From positions 4,585 to 17,012 of the forward strand of contig PKUY01000241.1 in the NCBI GenBank assembly GCA_003131705.1: 12,428 nucleotides of DNA, read 5' to 3'. The notes beneath the pieces were generated by a model, which was not told the origin of the DNA, made no database searches, and worked only from the letters and a program-made list of their open reading frames with translations. Origin of the DNA: Acidobacteriota bacterium (GTDB lineage: Bacteria; Acidobacteriota; Terriglobia; Acidiferrales; UBA7541). Position 1 is the first letter of the stretch. The number at the start of each line of letters is the position of its first letter. Below are positions 1 to 6,857 of the stretch, piece by piece. The translations under genes and the position numbers were made by a program.

Positions 1-1070
1 ACGTTGCCCGGCCATGGATAGGCGAGCAGCACCCCCATAGCCGGCCCGCTGAACTCCTTGGGCTTCTTCCCGTATGCGTCGCAAAATTCCTTTAGAAAAT
101 GTGCGGCCAGAATCGGAATGTCTTCCGTACGCTCGCGTAGCGCCGGCACGTAGAAGGGAATTACGTTGAGGCGGTAAAACAGATCTTCTCGAAATGCGTT
201 TCGGCCAATTTCTTCGTCGAGTTTCTTGTTTGTCGCCGCAATCACGCGAACGTCCACCGTCACGGGCTTTCCCGATCCGAGCGGCTCCACGCGCTGCTCC
301 TCGAGCACACGCAGCACTTTGGATTGCGTCTTCAGGCTCATGTCGCCGACTTCGTCAAGGAACAGCGTACCCCCGTCCGCCTTCTGAAACTTGCCGACCT
401 TGTCTTCGCTCGCGCCCGTAAAACTCCCCTTGCGGTGCCCGAACATCTCCGATTCGATCAGCTCCTCCGGAATCGCCGCGCAGTTCACTTCGACAAACGG
501 CATTTCATTGCGCGTGCTATTTGCGTGGAGCGCTCGCGCCACCAGCTCTTTGCCCGTTCCGCTTTCGCCATAAATCAGGACGCGACCGGTCGTCGGAGCA
601 GTGAGCGCGATCTGTTGCCGAAGGGCCTTCATGGGCACACTCCCGCCGAGGATTTGATGCCGTTCCTCGAGCTCGGCGCGCAGCCGCCGATTTTCGCCTT
701 CGAGCCGAAGATTCTGCAGCGCGTTCCGCACAACCAGCACAATCTTTTCGAGCGAGAGCGGCTTTTCGACGAAATCGAACGCCCCAAGCTTCGTTGCGCG
801 CACAGCCGATTCGATATTTCCGTGGCCGGAGATCATCACCACCATCGGCGCACCGTCCTGCGACTGGATACGCTCCAGCGTGTCGAGCCCGTCCATCTTG
901 GGGAGCCAAACGTCCAGCAGGATCAGGTCAAATTTATGCCGCTCGAGGCGCGCCAGGCATTCCTCTCCCGACGCAAGAGTCTCAACTTCATAGCCTTCGT
1001 CGCGCAGAATCGCTCCAAGCGATTCGCGGATGCCGTTTTCGTCGTCAACGATCAGTATGCTGGCCGGCAT
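1..1070 (-). CDS. sigma-54-dependent response regulator, NtrX/NtrC-like (3' end outside window)
   Basis: Cytoplasmic transcription activator that, when phosphorylated by its partner kinase, uses ATP to open sigma-54 promoters. Translation from ATG 1070 gives 356 complete residues. A receiver domain (about 1-120) has the acidic pair D9/D10, phospho-acceptor D53 in LLDVWLPKMDG, S81 and K103. A charged linker follows, then an AAA+ domain from about 138 with Walker A GESGTGKE (168-175), a GAFTGA-loop variant GSFTGA (215-220), Walker B TLFLDE (235-240), a sensor I region VIAATN and arginines R294/R300. The C-terminal Fis-type DNA-binding helix is expected but lies beyond base 1. The tryptophan in LLDVWLP resembles NtrX more than NtrC. 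The start is 13 bases after the kinase stop, with AGGA just upstream, so the pair is probably co-translated. Family assignment is secure; target genes and the exact NtrX name are inference. Confidence 0.95.
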   Translation of the reverse strand, partial: MPASILIVDDENGIRESLGAILRDEGYEVETLASGEECLARLERHKFDLILLDVWLPKMDGLDTLERIQSQDGAPMVVMISGHGNIESAVRATKLGAFDFVEKPLSLEKIVLVVRNALQNLRLEGENRRLRAELEERHQILGGSVPMKALRQQIALTAPTTGRVLIYGESGTGKELVARALHANSTRNEMPFVEVNCAAIPEELIESEMFGHRKGSFTGASEDKVGKFQKADGGTLFLDEVGDMSLKTQSKVLRVLEEQRVEPLGSGKPVTVDVRVIAATNKKLDEEIGRNAFREDLFYRLNVIPFYVPALRERTEDIPILAAHFLKEFCDAYGKKPKEFSGPAMGVLLAYPWPGN

Positions 1071-1083
1071 TTTGTCCTGGGGT

Positions 1084-3261
1084 TCATCCCGCCTGTGTTG
1101 GCACCGCGACTTCGGCCGCCGGGAAGCGAATCACAAATCTCGCTCCGGCCGGCACATTGTCCTCGACGCGAATCGTGCCGTTGTGCTCGGCGACGATGCG
1201 GCTCGCAATCGCGAGGCCCAATCCCGTTCCGCGTCCCTTCGTCGAAAAGTGCGGCAGGAATAGCTTGTCTTTGTCCGCGGGAGAAATTCCTTGGCCGCTG
1301 TCACAAATCTCAAGTTCCACTGCGTCGCCGTCGCCTTCGGCGCGAGTCGCCACGCGCAACCGGCGCATGGGTGACCCTTCCATCGCTTCGGCCGCGTTAT
1401 CAATTAAATTTGCGACGACCTGGCGCATGAGCTCCGAGTCCGCCCTGACGGGCGGGAGCGACGTCGATAGTTCCGTCGAAACACTGATACCCTCCAGACG
1501 CCCTTGAAAGAGTTCCAGCGCGCTCTCGACAATCGAGTTTAGATTCGCCGGCGCGAGGCGCGCGGAAGGGAAGCGCGCGAACTGCGAGAACTCATCGACC
1601 AGAGATTCCAGTGTCTGAACTTCCCGCTCGATCAGCCCTGCGCATTCCGCCACGAGCTTTTCAAGGTCCGTGCGCGGAGCTGCGGGCTTCGCGCTTGCCG
1701 CACGGTCCAGATATCGCAACAGTCGCTGTGCTGAGAGTTGGATCGGCGTGAGAGGGTTCTTGATTTCGTGCGCGATTCGCTGAGCGACCTCCTGCCACGC
1801 CGCCGCTTTTTGCGCCTGCAGCAAATCGGTCAAGTCGTCTATGACAATGACGAATCCTGGATTTGACCGCCGCGGTCCCAGCGAGCTCACCGTCACCGCC
1901 GTGCGCACCAGCCGCCCGCCCGTTGCGATCTCAATTTCGCGCGAAGCCGCGCCCATCCGCAGCGAACGCCGCATCAAGTGCAGCACCGCTCGCCCGGCTT
2001 CTTCTCCTACCAGCTCCGTCAGCGTGTGCGCTCCCCGCGCGGATTCGCCCAGGATCGTCACCACGGCCGAATTCACGCGCCCGACGTCGCCCGATGCATC
2101 GAGCGAAATAACTCCCGTAGGAATGTTTTCGAGAATCGCCTCCATCAGTTTCCGCCGCCGCTCCCTCTCTTCGATCGCTTGCTCGAGGCTCTGCGTGAAC
2201 TGATTGATCTGTCGCCGGCCTTCGCCGAGCTGCTCCGTCATGCGGTTGAACGACCGAACCAGAGTCCCGAGTTCGTCCTGCGCCTGCGCTTCGATGCGAT
2301 GATCGAAATTTCCGCGCGAAATTTCGCGCGTGGCCTCCGCCATCGCCTGAATGGGCACCGTGACCCGCTTCGAAAGAAACAGCGCTATCCAAGTTGTGGC
2401 GAACAGGAGCAGCAGTGTAATACCCATCAACAACAGCAGTATTTCGCGCTTGTAAGCGCGATATTGCTGCCTCTGTTGCATGTAGGTTTGCGTTTGCGTC
2501 TCAATGTTGGCGTAGAGAGCGGGAAAATCGTCTGGCAGTCGCCGCGCCACGTAGAGCGTTCCGTCTTTACATGGAGAGCTGCCGGCGACGTAGAGCTGTC
2601 CGTTCACCCTCCAGACCTGCATTCCGCTTAGAGTCATCTGGACAGGTTCGGGGGGGATTGCGGTTGCAGTCGACGCGTTGGCGTTCCCGGCGGTACTTCC
2701 AGACTTCGTGAGATCGGCGCTCGAAATTACTTTCCCGGTCCCATCTACTATCCAGAACAGATCGACGGCTTGGCTCCGCGACAGAAAATCCTTGTCGGCT
2801 GACCCGTGAGCTGTTGCTGCATTGGCGAGCCGGGCCAGCCGATCGAACTCGGCGGTTTCAAAATGTCTGAGAAGGGTCTGGCTCTGCTCGTTGGCAATTT
2901 CCAGAGGTCGCGGGAACCACAGAATCAGCGTCCGGTTCACAATTGCGTAGCTAAAAAAGAACATGAAGACGACGGGCCCAAGCGATACGCCCATCGCACC
3001 CAACACCATCTTGACCTTGAACCGTGAGCCGAGTTGCCCGCTGCGCCGCTCGACCCATAGCCGGAACAAGCTTCTCGCGAGAATTAGCGCGAAAATGAGA
3101 AACGCGATCGCGATCAGTGCAAAAATCGCGAATGCATTTCCCTGATTCGGCTTCAGCGGTACCGTGAAAGATCCGAATGTGATCACGGCCGCTGCCAGCA
3201 GTACCACAACAACGCCGCCCACGATCGGCCACCACTGGCCCTTCCGCTGCGGCGTTTTCAC
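1084..3261 (-). CDS. membrane sensor histidine kinase, NtrY-like (HAMP-PAS-HisKA-HATPase)
   Basis: Inner-membrane sensor that autophosphorylates on histidine and passes phosphate to the response regulator encoded next. Numbered from the GTG at 3261 (725 aa), it has three N-terminal hydrophobic helices (about 10-33, 43-69, 82-107) and an extracytoplasmic region to about 270. A fourth helix (273-297) leads into HAMP (298-350), a helical linker, a PAS-like domain (about 376-478), then HisKA with H498 in RIAHEIKNPLTP. The ATPase domain has the N-box (N618, N622 in NLIDNAAEAM), DSGQG (654-658) and GTGLGL (678-683). An in-frame ATG at 3282 would overlap the previous gene by 20 bases; I prefer GTG 3261 because GAGGAGG lies 9 bases before it and it begins one base after the upstream stop. 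The layout matches the NtrY family; the signal sensed cannot be read from sequence. Confidence 0.93.
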   Translation of the reverse strand: MKTPQRKGQWWPIVGGVVVVLLAAAVITFGSFTVPLKPNQGNAFAIFALIAIAFLIFALILARSLFRLWVERRSGQLGSRFKVKMVLGAMGVSLGPVVFMFFFSYAIVNRTLILWFPRPLEIANEQSQTLLRHFETAEFDRLARLANAATAHGSADKDFLSRSQAVDLFWIVDGTGKVISSADLTKSGSTAGNANASTATAIPPEPVQMTLSGMQVWRVNGQLYVAGSSPCKDGTLYVARRLPDDFPALYANIETQTQTYMQQRQQYRAYKREILLLLMGITLLLLFATTWIALFLSKRVTVPIQAMAEATREISRGNFDHRIEAQAQDELGTLVRSFNRMTEQLGEGRRQINQFTQSLEQAIEERERRRKLMEAILENIPTGVISLDASGDVGRVNSAVVTILGESARGAHTLTELVGEEAGRAVLHLMRRSLRMGAASREIEIATGGRLVRTAVTVSSLGPRRSNPGFVIVIDDLTDLLQAQKAAAWQEVAQRIAHEIKNPLTPIQLSAQRLLRYLDRAASAKPAAPRTDLEKLVAECAGLIEREVQTLESLVDEFSQFARFPSARLAPANLNSIVESALELFQGRLEGISVSTELSTSLPPVRADSELMRQVVANLIDNAAEAMEGSPMRRLRVATRAEGDGDAVELEICDSGQGISPADKDKLFLPHFSTKGRGTGLGLAIASRIVAEHNGTIRVEDNVPAGARFVIRFPAAEVAVPTQAG

Positions 3262-3262
3262 G

Positions 3263-4060
3263 TTAGCGGCCCTCCTCGACATACCGCCCCAGCGGGCACC
3301 GCTCGCACAGAGCCGCGTGCGGTCGGCAGAAATTCTTGCCGGTGCTGACGATCAGGGCGTGGAATTCGTTGAAACGTCGCGCGTCCGCGGGGAATTGCCG
3401 CTCGAACATCCACCGAATGTCGCCGTATCTCGTTTTCTCGCTGACCCATCCGTGCCGCATCAGAATCCGCTTCGTGTACGCATCCACAACAAACACCGCG
3501 TGGTTGCCCGCATAGAGCAGGATGGAGTCGGCCGTCTCTGGGCCAACGCCGAAAACGCCCAGCAGTTTTTCGCGCAGCAAGATCGTCGACGTCTCGAACA
3601 TTCGTTTGAGCGAGCCGCGAAATTCCGTGCGCAGGAAAATGCAAAACGCCTTCAGCTTTCGCGCCTTCTGCCGGAAATAACCCGACGACCGAATCAAGCT
3701 TTCCAGTCGCCGCGCAGAAACTTTCTCTATCCCATCCGGGGACAGAAGCCCCGCGTTCCGCAGATTCGTTATCGCTGTCTCGACATTTCGCCAGGATGTG
3801 TTCTGCGTGAGGATCGCGCCAACCACGATTTCAAATGGCGTTTTCCCAGGCCACCAGTGCTGCGGGCCGAGAGCCGTGAATAAGGAATTATAGTATTCGT
3901 CCAGAGGTGGGTAACTCTCAGCGGACGATACGAGTTGCGTAGACGTTCTTGCGCTGGCGCGATTTTTTCGCGCCGCTGGAATGGCGCCTTTCAAGCGATT
4001 GCCGTCGGTAATGGGCACCGTAGCCACAGAATTTAGTCCAGTTTCCTGCAGGGATGCCAT
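3263..4060 (-). CDS. HhH-GPD DNA glycosylase, endonuclease III superfamily (MagIII/EndoIII-like)
   Basis: Base-excision repair glycosylase acting on damaged bases in DNA. Numbered from ATG 4060 (265 aa), the catalytic domain starts near residue 55 and contains the typical PFEIVVGAILTQNTSW segment. A helix-hairpin-helix LLGVFGVGPETAD spans about 166-178, and the catalytic aspartate is D193 in VVDAYTKR. The lysine that gives endonuclease III its lyase activity is replaced by glutamate (GPETAD, residue 175), which suggests a monofunctional glycosylase. The C-terminal cluster motif is incomplete: C245-x6-C252-x2-C255 is present, but the fourth cysteine position is V261. Substrate is unknown; 3-methyladenine is one family precedent. 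The start is uncertain: GTG 4105 would add 15 residues, neither start has a clear ribosome site, and the first 50 or so residues look unlike the family. It sits directly upstream of the sensor kinase, one base away. Confidence 0.88.
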   Translation of the reverse strand: MASLQETGLNSVATVPITDGNRLKGAIPAARKNRASARTSTQLVSSAESYPPLDEYYNSLFTALGPQHWWPGKTPFEIVVGAILTQNTSWRNVETAITNLRNAGLLSPDGIEKVSARRLESLIRSSGYFRQKARKLKAFCIFLRTEFRGSLKRMFETSTILLREKLLGVFGVGPETADSILLYAGNHAVFVVDAYTKRILMRHGWVSEKTRYGDIRWMFERQFPADARRFNEFHALIVSTGKNFCRPHAALCERCPLGRYVEEGR

Positions 4061-4115
4061 GGAATGACCACGATAAGGGCGCCGTAGAGCTAAGTCAAGC
4101 AGCACTGTTGCGTCA

Positions 4116-4134
4116 AAGCCACATACTGTGGCTT
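4116..4134 (-). terminator. perfect hairpin between serC and the glycosylase gene
   Basis: AAGCCACA and its exact complement TGTGGCTT are separated by three bases. It lies 70 bases after the serC stop and just upstream of the possible GTG start (4105) of the glycosylase gene. On the minus strand the stem is followed by only a short T stretch, so it may be a weak terminator of serC, an mRNA-end stabiliser or a leader hairpin. A second, longer-range inverted repeat, GCGCGG with CCGCGC (4155-4160 and 4183-4188), also lies in this 98-base gap and is followed on the minus strand by TTT. Function is inference. Confidence 0.35.
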
Positions 4135-4203
4135 CTTATTCGCACTCAGCGAAAGCGCGGGACTCGTCCGCTTTAGCCGTGGCCGCGCAGAGAGATAGCT
4201 TCC

Positions 4204-5322
4204 TTAACCGTTCTTGCGCTCAAATTCCTGCATGAAGCTCACCAGAGCTTCGACGGCCTCAAGCGTTACGGCGTTGTAGATCGAGGCGCGCATTCCGCCG
4301 ACGGCCCGGTGTCCCTTCACGCCGACGATACCTGCCGCTTCGGATTCCTTCACGAACTTTTTCTCCACCGCGTCATCGCCGCCAGCCACGCGGAATACAA
4401 CGTTCATCTTCGACCTCGATTCGCGCTCGACGGGGCAACTGTAATAAGTGCTCGCATCGATTGCGGAGTAGAGACGCTTCGCCTTGGCGTCATTGCGCTT
4501 CTGCATGCCTGCGACTCCGCCCTCGGCCTCGATCCACTCCAGCACGAGTCCTACCATGTAGATCGCAAACGTCGGCGGCGTGTGATAGAGCGAGCGTTCC
4601 TTGATATGCGTGCGGTATTGCAGAATCTTGGCCATCTTGTCATTCGCGCGATCAGTCAAGTCGCGCCGCACGACCACAATCGTCGCCCCCGACGGTCCCA
4701 GATTTTTTTGCGCGCCCGCAAAGATCAGTCCGAACTGCCGCACGTCAATCGGTTGCGAAGCGATATCCGATGACATGTCCGCTACCAGTGGCACAGCGCC
4801 CGTGGCCGGAAGTGAGTGCCACTGCGAACCTTCGATCGTGTTGTTCGTGCACATATACACGTAGGAGGCATCCGGTGCGAGCGTAATTTCATCAGGCCGG
4901 GGCACGCGCGTGAATTTTTCTGATTCGGTCGAGGCCGCCAAGCGGTACGTAGCGAGTCTCTTCAGCTCTTCGATTGCTTTGCTCGTCCACGCTCCCGTAT
5001 GCAGCACGTCTATGGGCCTGTCGGGGAGATACAGATTCATCGGCACCATTGCAAATTGCTGGCTGCCTCCGCCTTGCAGAAAAATCACGGCGTAGTCGTC
5101 TGGGATCTCGAGGATGCGGCGCAGGTCCTTTTCTGTCTTGTCGCTTATGGCCTCGAACTCAGGCGATCGGTGGCTCATTTCCATCACGGACATGCCCGTA
5201 CCGCGATAATCCAATAGCTCGGCTCGAACCTGTTCCAGTACTGGAACAGGTAGTGTTGCCGGACCGGCGTTAAAATTCAGAGCGCGCTTCGTCCCGCGCT
5301 CGGCTAGCTTCGTTGTGCTCAC
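4204..5322 (-). CDS. serC: phosphoserine aminotransferase
   Basis: PLP-dependent cytoplasmic enzyme that converts 3-phosphohydroxypyruvate and glutamate to O-phosphoserine and 2-oxoglutarate in serine biosynthesis; family members also act in pyridoxal phosphate biosynthesis in some bacteria. The 372-residue product is full length for class V SerC. It has LNFNAGPATLP near the N-terminus (15-25), GTGMSVMEMSHRS (41-53), the GGGSQQF phosphate-binding turn (84-90), and the PLP lysine K206 in FAGAQKNLGPSG. HRAVGGMRASIYNA near the end is the usual SerC C-terminal motif. Translation starts at GTG 5322, with GAGGG about 9-10 bases upstream. No other serine gene is adjacent, so it appears to be a single-gene unit. 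The start-proximal coding region contains a perfect 24-bp palindrome, and the leader can fold; both are described separately. Confidence 0.97.
   Translation of the reverse strand: MSTTKLAERGTKRALNFNAGPATLPVPVLEQVRAELLDYRGTGMSVMEMSHRSPEFEAISDKTEKDLRRILEIPDDYAVIFLQGGGSQQFAMVPMNLYLPDRPIDVLHTGAWTSKAIEELKRLATYRLAASTESEKFTRVPRPDEITLAPDASYVYMCTNNTIEGSQWHSLPATGAVPLVADMSSDIASQPIDVRQFGLIFAGAQKNLGPSGATIVVVRRDLTDRANDKMAKILQYRTHIKERSLYHTPPTFAIYMVGLVLEWIEAEGGVAGMQKRNDAKAKRLYSAIDASTYYSCPVERESRSKMNVVFRVAGGDDAVEKKFVKESEAAGIVGVKGHRAVGGMRASIYNAVTLEAVEALVSFMQEFERKNG
5228..5251. repeat. perfect 24-bp palindrome inside serC
   Basis: ACCTGTTCCAGT is followed immediately by its exact reverse complement with no spacer. 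It lies about 70-95 bases inside serC and encodes the segment PVPVLEQV. A perfect symmetric site of this length is unlikely by chance in coding sequence. It could be an operator for a dimeric regulator or a coincidence of codon choice. No matching copy was seen elsewhere in the window. Confidence 0.6.
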
Positions 5323-5396
5323 GATGGAGGATCCCTCTACTTAGAGATTCTGCCTGCCCGGGAGTGCTTTACAGGGGCGCTGCAGGCATCCAGAAT
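5323..5396 (-). promoter_or_regulatory. structured serC 5' leader
   Basis: On the minus strand, ATTCT-GGAT-GCCTGC (5396-5382) can pair with GCAGGC-AGAAT (5357-5347), giving 11 base pairs with a four-base bulge around a 24-base loop. It is followed by CTCT-AAGT-AGAG and by GAGG-GAT-CCTC, in which the probable ribosome site GAGGG pairs with CCTC just before the GTG start. This could tune serC translation. No known riboswitch class is recognised and no convincing promoter was found, so the regulatory role is inference. Confidence 0.3.
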
Positions 5397-5603
5397 AGCA
5401 GAAGTGCGTAAGCCTTGGGGCAGGTGCTGTCTCGTCTGAGATTGATTCTTGACCGTCTGTGAGCGATGTAGGTCGAGTTTTGTACAGTGTCGTTGCGGCT
5501 CTAGGTTCGCTTACCGTGAGGGATGAATCCAGGCGCCTCAAGCGTTCTAGTAAGTGTAGAGCTCGCCAAAGGCGGGTCAGCTAACTCTGAGGAGAATCAA
5601 GAA

Positions 5604-6203
5604 ATGAAGATATCGAGAACCACCGCACTTCGAACGATTCCTTACCTGCTTTTGGCGGTCGCGCTGCTCGTCATGGCCTATCCGATGACGCACGCCCCCG
5701 CAATCCATGCGGATGATCAGCAGGTACCCGCCGTCGGTACCATCGCTCCGGACTTTACTCTGGATTCGCAAGAGGGCACGCCGATCAGCCTCCATAGCTA
5801 CCGTGGCAAGTGGGTGGTCTTGTATTTTTACCCGAAGGACCAGACGCCCGGCTGCACCATTGAAGCGCACGCGTTTCAACGCGACCAGGATCAGTACAGC
5901 GCGATGAACGCCGTCGTTCTGGGCGTGAGTGTTGACACGGTGCAATCGCACAAGGAATGGTGCGCCAAGGACGGAATGAGCTTCAAGATGCTCTCCGACG
6001 CCAACAAAGACGTCGTGACCAAGTACGGTTCCACCATGACGATTCCCCAAGCGCCGCAGCTGGGCACAGTCGCCGCGCGAAACACCTTCCTCATCGACCC
6101 CAGCGGGAAGATCGTCAAGGAGTTCATCAAGGTCAACCCAACCGGGCACAGCACGGAAGTTCTCGCGGCTCTTGCAGATCTCCAGAAGGGCGCAGGGAAG
6201 TAG
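5604..6203 (+). CDS. exported peroxiredoxin, BCP/PrxQ type
   Basis: Thiol peroxidase that reduces hydrogen peroxide and organic hydroperoxides. The start is ATG 5604, because GAGGAG sits about 9 bases before it; the longer frame from 5523 has no comparable site. The 199-residue product begins with a signal sequence or membrane anchor (MKISRTTALR, a hydrophobic stretch 13-27, possible cleavage near APAIHA/DD). The AhpC/TSA fold follows, with peroxidatic C84 in YPKDQTPGCT and the active-site arginine R159 in AARNTFLID. The resolving cysteine of E. coli BCP, five residues after the first, is H89 here. C120 lies 36 residues away, the spacing I recall for the alternative PrxQ subtype with a distant resolving cysteine. 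It should act outside the cytoplasm. It lies just upstream of an ECF sigma/anti-sigma pair on the same strand, which suggests but does not prove a shared stress role. Confidence 0.93.
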   Translation: MKISRTTALRTIPYLLLAVALLVMAYPMTHAPAIHADDQQVPAVGTIAPDFTLDSQEGTPISLHSYRGKWVVLYFYPKDQTPGCTIEAHAFQRDQDQYSAMNAVVLGVSVDTVQSHKEWCAKDGMSFKMLSDANKDVVTKYGSTMTIPQAPQLGTVAARNTFLIDPSGKIVKEFIKVNPTGHSTEVLAALADLQKGAGK

Positions 6204-6242
6204 CCTAACGACGTAGCGTTACAACCGCTAGCCGTGGTATCT

Positions 6243-6282
6243 ATGGGGCAGGCAGATTTGTTGCGCGATGCGCCTGCCCCAT
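6243..6282 (+). repeat. 11-bp perfect inverted repeat over the sigma gene start
   Basis: ATGGGGCAGGC (6243-6253) and GCCTGCCCCAT (6272-6282) are exact complements separated by 18 bases, followed by TTTCC. It lies 39 bases after the peroxiredoxin stop and contains the possible ATG start of the sigma gene. It may be the terminator of the peroxiredoxin gene, which would move the sigma start to GTG 6306, or a translational hairpin hiding the ATG. Confidence 0.5.
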
Positions 6283-6857
6283 TTCCTAAACGGACGGCCA
6301 CGACTGTGATTTCGCCGCAGGACGAATTCGAGCGGGTTGCGTTACCGCACTCTGGGAGTTTATTGCGAGTGGCCCGCCGGATCGCTCCTGACGTCGCAAC
6401 CGCTGAAGACCTGGTTCAGGAAACGCTGTTGCGGGCGTGGCGCAACTTCGGCCAGTTTCAAACCGGCACGAACGCGCGGGCGTGGCTTTTCCGAATCCTG
6501 TTCAACGCGTTTTACGCTCAGGGACGCAAAATTCGGTCGGCTCCGATTCTAGTTTCGCTTCAGGAGACGAGCCACGAAGCTGAGCGGGAGAGCCGATCCG
6601 ACGTTTCCGTGCTCGATGCCACCGCGGTAGGACGCGCGCTCGAGGAGTTGTCCCCCGAGCACAGGACTGTGCTTTTGCTGGCTGTCGTCGAGGGTTTCAC
6701 GTGCCGGGAGATGGCCGAAATTCTCTCGTTGCCGATAGGCACGGTCATGTCCCGAATCAGCCGCGCACGCCAGGTTTTGCGTAACAGACTCGCGCCCGCA
6801 GCATCTAGTGGTTTGCAAGCGCATCTAACCCAGTGTACCGAGAGAGAGGCATCGTGA
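6243..6857 (+). CDS. ECF-type RNA polymerase sigma factor
   Basis: Extracytoplasmic-function sigma-70 factor that directs RNA polymerase to a stress regulon. Region 2 is visible in the segment LLRVARRIAPDVATAEDLVQ and continues through ETLLRAWRNF and NARAWLFRILFNAF. Region 4 is ALEELSPEHRTVLLLAVVEGF followed by the helix-turn-helix CREMAEILSLPIGTVMSRISRAR. There is no region 3 or extra C-terminal domain. The start is uncertain: GTG 6234, ATG 6243 and GTG 6306 are in frame and none has a good ribosome site. The ATG is the first base of a hairpin stem, and sequence before about 6306 is not needed for region 2. The stop codon overlaps the anti-sigma start (GTGA), a typical coupled sigma/anti-sigma arrangement. 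Regulation by the next gene product is therefore expected. Confidence 0.93.
   Translation: MGQADLLRDAPAPFPKRTATTVISPQDEFERVALPHSGSLLRVARRIAPDVATAEDLVQETLLRAWRNFGQFQTGTNARAWLFRILFNAFYAQGRKIRSAPILVSLQETSHEAERESRSDVSVLDATAVGRALEELSPEHRTVLLLAVVEGFTCREMAEILSLPIGTVMSRISRARQVLRNRLAPAASSGLQAHLTQCTEREAS

Noticed and set aside
324..1430. Long plus-strand frame of 368 codons opposite the regulator and kinase genes.
   Set aside because: It is fully antisense to two well-supported genes, its composition is rich in Arg/Pro/Ser as expected for a shadow frame, and it shows no domain.
3164..3883. Plus-strand frame of 239 codons opposite the glycosylase.
   Set aside because: Shadow of the HhH-GPD gene; no motif or ribosome site.
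5341..5541. Minus-strand frame of 66 codons between serC and the peroxiredoxin gene.
   Set aside because: It starts at TTG without a ribosome site, has no family pattern, and overlaps the putative leader hairpin of serC; more likely a non-coding leader.
5523..5603. N-terminal extension of the peroxiredoxin to an upstream ATG.
   Set aside because: The GAGGAG site and the signal peptide both place the start at 5604.
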